From: Pyrrhoderma lamaoense
Taxonomy: Eukaryota; Basidiomycota; Agaricomycetes; Hymenochaetales; Hymenochaetaceae
Length of the DNA: 64,000 nt
Assembly (NCBI GenBank): GCA_002794735.1
Contig: NBAZ01000007.1
Location: 1,364,001 to 1,428,000 of the forward strand
Reading direction: 5' to 3'
Shown here: positions 56,873-64,000 of the stretch, piece by piece
Numbering within the stretch: the first letter of the stretch is position 1
Layout: each line of letters begins with the position of its first letter
The notes under the pieces: generated by a model
Told to the model about the DNA's origin: nothing
Seen by the model: the letters and a program-made list of their open reading frames with translations, nothing else
Database searches by the model: none
Made by a program: the position numbers and the translations under genes

Positions 56873-58443
56873 ATGTCTCTACAACAGTTTAGTCGTGCCC
56901 TCGTCTTAAGGCCATCACCAGCTCAAGTTGCCAACAAGGATTCTCCAGTTTACCATGACGTAATCTTGGAACGAAGATATCTTGATCAAACCTTGCTTCC
57001 AGATGAGGTTCTTGTCAAAGTTCAGGCGGTTGCCTTTAATCACAGAGATGTAAGTTTGATCCCAACATATTAAATTCAAACTATTATTATAAGTGTGATT
57101 GAATTCAAACAATGGTGATAGCTATGGATTAGAAAGGGCATGTATCCCGGTATAAGCTTTGATAGCGTATTGGGAGCAGACGCCGTAGGTGAGGCATGTT
57201 GCATATACGAATTATATATATCTTGGCATCCAAGAGCAAACGAGTTGAAATCCCCAATTTGAAAGGGACGGTTATCCATTCCGGACATGACAATGATTCG
57301 CTATTAGGCAAGCGCGTGTTCCTTATACCCATGAGAGGTTGGGTCTCATCTCCAGAAGCGCCTGAATCAAAGTAATCTCTTCCTAATAAACCTTAACCAA
57401 AATGTTATTAACTCATAATTCGTATGTTCTAATCCGGTTTCGGAAAATACCAGGTTTGGTATACTAGGAGGTGGAAAGTTCCCCGCACTTGGGGGTTTTT
57501 CCGATTATATCAAGGTGGAGAGGGTCAGGTCATAGAGGTACCAAATCATCTAGAAGATCACCACGCAGCTGCATGGCCACTGGCGGGAGTCACAGCCTGG
57601 AGGTCTGTACATTCCACGCTCAGTCTAGACCTACGTATATATGTGTACTAATAAGCATGTTTATATCAAAAAATCAAGGGCTGTTTCATTTCATGGTGAT
57701 ATCAAAAAAGGCGAAAACATTCTTATCACAGGAATCGGTGGTGGAGTAGCACTTATTGCGATGCAACTTTGCATTGCAAAAGGTGCCAATGTATATGTAA
57801 GTAGTGGAAGTGATGAAAAAATAAGCAAAGCTATCGAGCTCGGTGCCAAGGGCGGCGTAAACTATAAATCGGGTAAGTCAATTCCGTGCAGAAGTATACA
57901 TTAATATATACTCAAAGAATATGATCAGATAAGTGGTATGATGATCTAGCAAAAATACTACAGAAGAACGGGGCAATCTTATCAGTGATCATCGACTCTG
58001 GCGGCGGAGACCTCTTCAAACAAGTCGGCCATCTATTAAGACCTGGAGGGAAGCTTGTCTGTTATGGAATGTGAGTATTCCTTTTTTGATGTGCTTAATT
58101 TTCTCATACTCCGAGTCGGGATAGGACCGCTGCTCCAAAGATCACATTTACAATGCGGGAAGTACTAAAGGGGCACCAATTACTAGGTAATGCATTTCCT
58201 CCTGTAAGGAACCAGGTCTAAGAGGTCATGCATACAGGTTCTTCGATGGGATCAGAACAAGACCTTAGAGAGGCTACAAATTTTATCAAGGAGCACAGGA
58301 TCAAACCAGTAGTTTTCAAGGTCCTTGATGATCTAGATAAATTCGAAGAAGGCTTTGAACTTATGAAGACTAACAGTCAGTTCGGAAAGATAGTTATGAA
58401 GGTTAAGCATGATGATGATAACACGAGCAGTAGTCGACTATGA
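56873..58443 (+). CDS. Medium-chain dehydrogenase/reductase (quinone oxidoreductase-like alcohol dehydrogenase)
   Basis: MDR-superfamily oxidoreductase of about 360 residues in seven or eight exons. N-terminal GroES-like fold: DEVLVKVQAVAFNHRD, LWIRKGMYPG, VLGADAVGTV and RVFLIPMRGW. The nucleotide-binding domain has ENILITGIGGGVALIAMQLC (GxGGGV Rossmann motif), VYVSSGSDEKISKA and LGAKGGVNYKS. C-terminus SSMGSEQDLREATNFI, then FGKIVMKV and a short acidic tail. The structural-zinc Cys cluster of classical alcohol dehydrogenases is not visible, so this is likely the zinc-poor quinone-oxidoreductase-like branch. One base is missing in AGAGGG at 57520-57525 (VER to GQVIEVPN). The substrate cannot be read. 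Confidence 0.82.
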
Positions 58444-58555
58444 AATAATTCTCTACATTTGTAGTTCTTAAAATGTGCATGTATTCTGATTTATCATTGT
58501 GATTTGACCTTTCCGATGGTAGCTTAGCCTGGAAAAGTGCCTAAAGTGAATAAGG

Positions 58556-61073
58556 TCACTTTCTCTTCCCTTTTTTCTTTCCCCTTTTCTGCTGAGTTTG
58601 ATTTTCGTCGGAGTTTCTATTAGCACTGGTAGCACCGTTCGAAGAACCCTCTTCAGCAGCTGTTCCATTTCCAGTACCCCAAGCATTAGTTGAGGGAGTG
58701 GGGTTTCCAATGATATTACGCAGTGATTGATTTCCACTCATAGGTGGCTTAGTTACTTTCGGAGTAGTTGATGGTAAAGAAGGAAAAGAATCATTTGACA
58801 ACTTTGGTTTTGGGGTGGCAACCGTTGATTGTTTATCGGTTTTTGCTGTGCGAGATCCGCTGGCAGATGATGATGCAACAGACGTCGACCACGGAGTTGT
58901 TCTTTGCGGCTGACGGAACGCTGGCCCGGATAAAGCTGATGAAGAAGTACCAACAGGTACTTTTGGAAGGGCAGGAAAGCGGTCGGAAGGGTTGTGGAAG
59001 GTCCCAGTGCTCCTGGCACAGAAGACGCTGATGAAGATGTTGCTGCCCGGGCAACACGATCCCATACCTGACCTGGAGAGCGGCGCGAAGCTGTTGAATG
59101 TTTCACATTAAGGACTCTTCCGCTTGCAACCCCGGCATACCCAGAGTCTTGACCTTCGGCTACGAGATCCGGGAATTGTTGACGTTGCTTCAATGTATAG
59201 AATAATGATAAATCAAACTCTTATCTTGGATTAAATGTGCCATGGAGACATACCTCAACCTTGAATCCATTGAATGCTTGTAGAAGCTCTCTTTTCTTGT
59301 TCTCATCATCAAGTAAATCAACGAGTGGATTGATAAGACTCGCAGTAGCCTCTATGTCTCTGTCACAAACATTGAAGAACGTGGAGATCAGGTCCCGAGG
59401 ACCAGATTCTGATGCTCGGAACGATCTAACAGCCAGCTTGACAGAAGTGATAGCAGAGGAGGAGTTCCCCGTGAGATTTGCGGCTCGTGTCAAAATAGCG
59501 TTGTGACGTCTAGTAACTAGTCAGATCAATCAAGATGATATGAAATCTGCCGAAGGGTATACCTTAGGGTTTCCGGGTCTACATCCCGTGCAGGAGACGG
59601 GCTTGATCGGGTATTTCTCTGAGGCACATTAGGAGAGTTTGCAATTGGGGATATGGCATTTTCACCAGTCAGTGCATTTCCGAAGGCTTCACGACGTCTA
59701 TCTGGAGGTCTAAATTGCGGAGTAGGGGGAGACTCTTGATTACTGACTCGGTCTCTTTCTCTCCTCCTTCCTCCGGTTCTCAAGGTATCAAATTCGAAGT
59801 TCGTTTCGATCCTTCTTGCATCTTTGATATCTTTAGCAGACATGGAAGCACCATGCTCTTCGACCATATGCGCTTTCAGATCCATGATAGAGTCAAAGAC
59901 CACGAATTTCTGAGCTTGACACGCCGTATTCCTACAAGGGAAATGTCCATCTGTGAAGTGTTGTTCCTGGAAGATTTAGTAGTATTAAGACACGATATAG
60001 ATAATATGATTAAAAGTAAGCAGCCCACCAAGCTATCATAGTTCAAGAAGCTGAGATGTAAGAATAGAATTAGCCAGAGCGGACAACGATTTACGATTTT
60101 GATGACATACTACTGATCACGGACCCCTTGTCGTTTGCAAATAAAACATTCTTCGTGTCTTTCCCGCATGTGAGAAAAGAGTTCATCATCTCCAAAAAAG
60201 CACTCTTTACAGAACTCGCACAGAGGATGGATACCCCCCTCTACCTTTTCCTTTTCCTTCTCCTTTTCCTTATCTTTTTGAAATCCCCTCCCTGGACGCT
60301 GAGATAAAGAGGGTATATGCACATGTAATTGTGCATTTGTATATAGTGTATGCTCATGACAGAACACTTTTTTTGACCGGATACATATATCACTGTTCAC
60401 AGTAGCTTAACTTTGGTTTACGCGATAAAGAAAATAATCTACTTACCACATTTGTCTTCCATGGACACCCCGAACATGAACTTTGAGTTCGTTCCACCCT
60501 TTAGCTATGAATGCGCACTGCTCATCCGGGCAGTTGAACCGGAGGAGTATAAGTGTTTCTTCCATCATTTCTTGTGTTTCAAAATATATTGATAATTTTG
60601 GATCCTTATAGGGCATCTCGTCGGTGTTGTAGTCAGCAAATTGTGTACTTGGGGAGGAAGTAAAAATCACAACGGATTGTGGATGCTAATCACTTTTATA
60701 AGTGATCATTCAAGATATAGAGAGAAAATAAGAAACTAACTTTGCAAAATGTGCATTCAAGCTTTTTGTACAAGGCACGGAGCCTCAATGCACATACATG
60801 ACAGGTCCGGTGATTACATTCCGACAGAGAGTAGAATTTGACAGACTCAGCACAAATCCAGCACGTTTCCGCATCATCATCTTCATTAAGACCTTCAAGT
60901 TCAGTGGGTTTTGTCTCATTTCCATTCTCGTCTTCGACCACATCTAGAGCGGGTGACTGTTCTTCCACAGGAGCTGTATTGGCGGTATCATTTTGCTTCT
61001 GACCACGGTTTCTGGCTTTGTTAGTTCTCCGGCCTGAGTTCCTGGGTTGAGAGGTTGCATTTGGAGCAGCCAT
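58556..61073 (-). CDS. HEL2: RING E3 ubiquitin ligase Hel2/ZNF598 (ribosome quality control)
   Basis: Senses collided ribosomes and ubiquitinates small-subunit proteins. N-terminal basic and acidic region, then the RING (ETCWICAESVKFYSLSECNH, then CHVCALRLRALY and CTFC) near residues 68-112. Several C2H2 units follow (CPDEQCAFIAKGWNELKVHV; CDICIRSKKVFCHEH; CEFCKECFFGDDELFSHMRE; CFICKRQG; PCRNTACQAQKFVVF), the order typical of ZNF598/Hel2. A KDKEKEKEKEKVEGG run lies inside the zinc-finger region. The C-terminal half is Ser/Pro-rich with SFPSLP motifs and ends QQKRGKKKGKRK at 58556. One base is missing near 58983 (STTLP to DRFPALP). About 740 residues. Confidence 0.9.
60243..60279 (-). repeat. 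AAGGAAAAGG-type purine repeat inside HEL2
   Basis: The minus strand repeats AAG/GAA codons and encodes alternating Lys and Glu (KDKEKEKEKEK). It is a short coding microsatellite inside a zinc-finger linker, and its length may vary between strains. Confidence 0.6.
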
Positions 61074-61302
61074 TTCTGTTTCTGTCTATTCGGACTGGGT
61101 TTAGGATGGCGTTGAAACGAAGTTTTGAACTGAATTGGACGACTTGATTATGTTGATTGGCACTTGCATATGAGGCATAGATAGATGTTATAAGTATTAC
61201 ATAATGATATCCGTATTCATTATTATATTGCCGATACAACTAAGCATAACAATACCTATTACAAATTATGATGAATCCTTTACTAAGCCTACATATTAAT
61301 CT

Positions 61303-64000
61303 CTACTCCACATCACTATCCAAATCCTTTGAATCTGTATTATGAAGTGGGATATTAGATTGATCATAATTAAAAGTCATAGAGGATCTTCCATGTAAGA
61401 GTCCTCCTCGAAGACCTAAACCGAAAAATTGACGTGGTGTTCCACGAGAAAAGGAAGACGAAGGTGTAGGGGGTATATCAAACTTTGTCTGTAGAGATGT
61501 TGGCATCGGGATCCGAAGTCCCATGCCCGAAATTAAAGAACTATCAGAGTGGTTTTCGCGGACGCGTTGTGATGAGGAAGAGTGACGAAGCCGAGGAGAT
61601 GTCATTACAGCACCAAAACTAGGTGCTGGACTAGATGGTCTGGACGATGGAAATATTGAGTTTGTCCAAGTTGGCCAACTGGAAACTTTGGTTTTCTCTT
61701 CAGTATTTTGTACTGCACTCTCTGGATGAAGTAAGGGAGAAGAACTTTCATATATGGCTCGTTTTACGCATGCGATATCATGTTGTAGATCATCTAGCTT
61801 ATGCCTTAACATATCTTGAGTACGTTGCACTGTAGCATCTGTACCGTTTATGAAAGCTTCGACCTGGCCTTTGAGTTCTGATTGATTGACCTCATCAGAT
61901 AGTGCACCCGGGATCGTAAAAATTGTTTGGTAACCTCTTGAAATACGCTCCTCGTCTGCAATTCGTATTTCTAGCTCTACACGCGCGTCTTCACAATAAT
62001 CACTTAGTCTTTGGATAACAGAGTGGAGAGCATCCTGTGGGCCTGATACATCGTTCGGTTTCTGTTTCAGCTGCTGTAATGAAAGATGACAATCTCTGAA
62101 GGACTGATAATACTCGTTGTAACGTTGATTAACCTCTACAAGCCGTGAAAGCAAGGATCCAAATTCTGAATCTAAGGCCTGTCTTGCAAAGGGACTATCC
62201 TCTAATATATCGTCCGTTTTGTCTCCAATACTGATAGACTTGTTCGCAGGTGAGTTCAACGATACTTGACTTTTATGCCTGTCCTCTTGAGACATTCCAA
62301 AGTGATCGGTTTCTTGCCCTTCCAAGTGAAGCGAATTCGTGGTAATCTCGGGAACCGTAAATACTGTTCTCACTCCCGATGTGCTGATATCCTCAGTACA
62401 CTCATGAGCCGAGATTCCTGTCACCATGATAACAGGGGACGAATGTAAAGAAGCTATATTTTGACCTTCCTCTGGCTTGTGCTCAAACCCGAAATTTTCC
62501 ACTGCAGCAGCAGTATCCGCTCTGACTATGGTTTCATCTTTGATCAAAATTGGTTCCTCGGTTCCTTTGTCAGGGGTAGGTATATTATGTATTTCATCCT
62601 GAGAATCTAAATTCACAAGCAGTTGTAAGGAAGGGGATGAAGGAGACTGCACATGTGTCCTTTCTGTGGTTCCTTTATGAATGAGAAGCTCTTGTTGATT
62701 TTCCGAAGTGATCTCTTTCAGAGTTTCATCATCCAAATTTCTCAGTGCATCAAACTCCAACGAGAATTTATCCAACGATGAGCATGATTCTGATAAAAGT
62801 TGATCTGAGACGTCATGAACTGGGTCCGATTCAGCTAACGTAACCAGTTTCTTTTCGAGATAGTGATTTTCACTCGTAAACTTTTCGGAAGTAACATGTG
62901 ATGCATCGGAGATGACACTGGACATTACTGAAGCTGACGCACGACTTATATTCGCGTTGATTGATTTTGGGGTGAGAAGCGGAGGATGGGCAGGATGAAA
63001 ATGAGGAACCGCAAGCTGGTGCTGGAAGTAAAGTCTTCGATCAGTCTCTTTCTGCAGCTCCTCTCGTAGCACCGCGACGGCATTTTCTGCGGCATGTATC
63101 CTCGCGGCTGAGCCCACGAAAACGCTTCCATCATTTCCCAAAACTCCATCAGTATCAGTAATTATATCCCTTGCTTCTGCAATAACATAATCGATAGGCA
63201 CGGTACCCGTTTCACCTTGGCGAACAGAATTGGAAGTCTTCTGAAGTATCTCCTGGGATTTCAAAAGCCACCTTCGAATTCTTTCTGAAAGCCGTTCTTC
63301 CCTCCCTAGAAGAGCTAACCTAAGAGATATCTCACGTCTCCTACCATAAGCTTCCCGAGATATGTCTTCAGTCAGTTCGTCGAGTGCTCGACGTAAGTGA
63401 TCAGTTTGACGACACTCTGAGGCCAGCCTTTTCTCAGACCGTTGTAAACGGGCTTCATAAGTCGAGATAGTAACTGCATGCCTTGCTTTCAAATTTTCAA
63501 TTGTCCCGTGAAGCAGATCTGTCGAGGATTGAGAAAACTTCCTGTCGATGAGTCAGAAAGATAATCCACAAGCACAATAAGTTTGTAAGTAGCCCATACA
63601 TGTAACGGGAGACCATTTTTGCTGCAACACTATCATCGAGCTTGTGTCGTTCTAATTCTAGCTGTACCTGGGCCAACTTACGTCGAGCTTCCATCGCTGC
63701 CTTCCTCTCTGCATCAAGAGTCATATTTACCGTGTCTAAAGCTTCATGGAGACGAGCAATTTCGGCATGCAGCTTCTCTGTATCAGAGTTAGAATCTTGG
63801 AGAAGTTTGCTCAACCCCTGCCGAGCATACATTAAACCATCCAATGTGTTTTTTGAAGGTAAATCTTCAGCTGCGTTTCTCTGCGAGCTCGAAGATGTCC
63901 TAATATATGGTCTACCTTCAAGGGAGCGAACAAGAGCTGCATATTCATCCACAACAAGGTCAGTCATCCTTCTTTGTTCCTCAGAATGCTTCACTCGATT
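61303..64000 (-). CDS. Large coiled-coil protein, 5' end beyond the window
   Basis: Two exons are visible, joined by an intron near 63,535-63,600 (GTATGG...ACAG; the join reads KMVSRYMKFSQSSTDLL). The frame is still open at the window edge (NRVKHSEEQRRMTDLV), so the start lies outside. Heptad-rich segments: LHAEIARLHEALDTVNMTLD, then RRKLAQVQLELERHKL, then ARLQRSEKRLASECRQ and RRREISLRLALLGREERLSE. Later parts are acidic and Ser-rich, with a second helical region (YNEYYQSFRDCHLSLQQLKQ) and a Pro/Ser-rich end (PSSRPSSPAPSFGAV; HNTDSKDLDSDVE). At least 890 residues. I do not recognise the family; a scaffold or transport role is a guess. Confidence 0.7.

Overview
This is a window of nuclear DNA from a filamentous fungus, almost certainly a basidiomycete and probably an agaricomycete. 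The genes are dense, lie on both strands and are cut by many short introns (mostly 43-90 bases) with GTRNGT donors and YAG or AAG acceptors. The genes are fungal ones (Eco1, Atg2, Rlp24, Hel2, NADH-glutamate synthase, mitochondrial IF2, a TFIIIC WD40 subunit, mL54). The siderophore synthetase has the one-adenylation-domain layout A-T-C-T-C-T-C described for basidiomycete type VI (basidioferrin) enzymes. I cannot name the species. I saw no rRNA, tRNA, CRISPR array, plasmid feature or intact mobile element.

Layout. 1-1.6 kb: no gene seen. 1.6-5.1 kb: secreted GH55 exo-beta-1,3-glucanase (+). 5.4-6.4 kb: Eco1 cohesin acetyltransferase (+). 6.7-9.8 kb: mitochondrial IF2 (+). 9.9-11.5 kb: CHORD-CS co-chaperone (-). 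11.7-12.9 kb: mitochondrial-carrier-like protein (-). 13.1-14.0 kb: ALKBH7-like dioxygenase (+). 14.5-14.9 kb: a 63-residue protein in four tiny exons (-), found only by splicing by hand. 15-17.2 kb: no gene seen. 17.3-24.2 kb: glutamate synthase (+). 24.6-25.2 kb: RibD/Rib2-type deaminase (+). 25.4-34.5 kb: siderophore NRPS (-), divergent from an ornithine N5-monooxygenase at 35.1-37.4 kb (+). 37.4-41.1 kb: gene-poor, with a tight cluster of iron-type GATA sites and one tentative spliced gene near 40 kb. 41.1-42.0 kb: Rlp24 (+). 42.2-49.1 kb: Atg2 (-), divergent from a PNS1/CTL membrane protein at 49.3-51.8 kb (+). 52.1-52.5 kb: mL54 (-). 52.7-55.5 kb: TFIIIC WD40 subunit (+). 55.8-56.4 kb: short Zn2Cys6 protein (-). 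56.9-58.4 kb: zinc-type dehydrogenase (+). 58.6-61.1 kb: Hel2/ZNF598 E3 ligase (-). 61.3 kb to the end: coiled-coil protein, 5' end missing (-).

How it fits together. The monooxygenase makes N5-hydroxy-L-ornithine and the synthetase joins the acylated hydroxyornithine units. Their shared 549-base promoter carries one exact and one near match to the ATCWGATAA element bound by fungal iron-sensing GATA repressors. The same element recurs three more times within 4 kb, twice close together in the gene-poor block, which suggests a wider iron-controlled locus. The rest is housekeeping content with no obvious pathway link.

Caution on quality. Many otherwise well-conserved genes change reading frame by one base with no room for an intron, usually at a G or C run. 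I count 14 breaks in the synthetase, 6 in glutamate synthase and a few elsewhere, while several other genes are clean. The simplest reading is leftover homopolymer errors in the assembly. Exon ends given here come from reading splice consensus and frame by eye.
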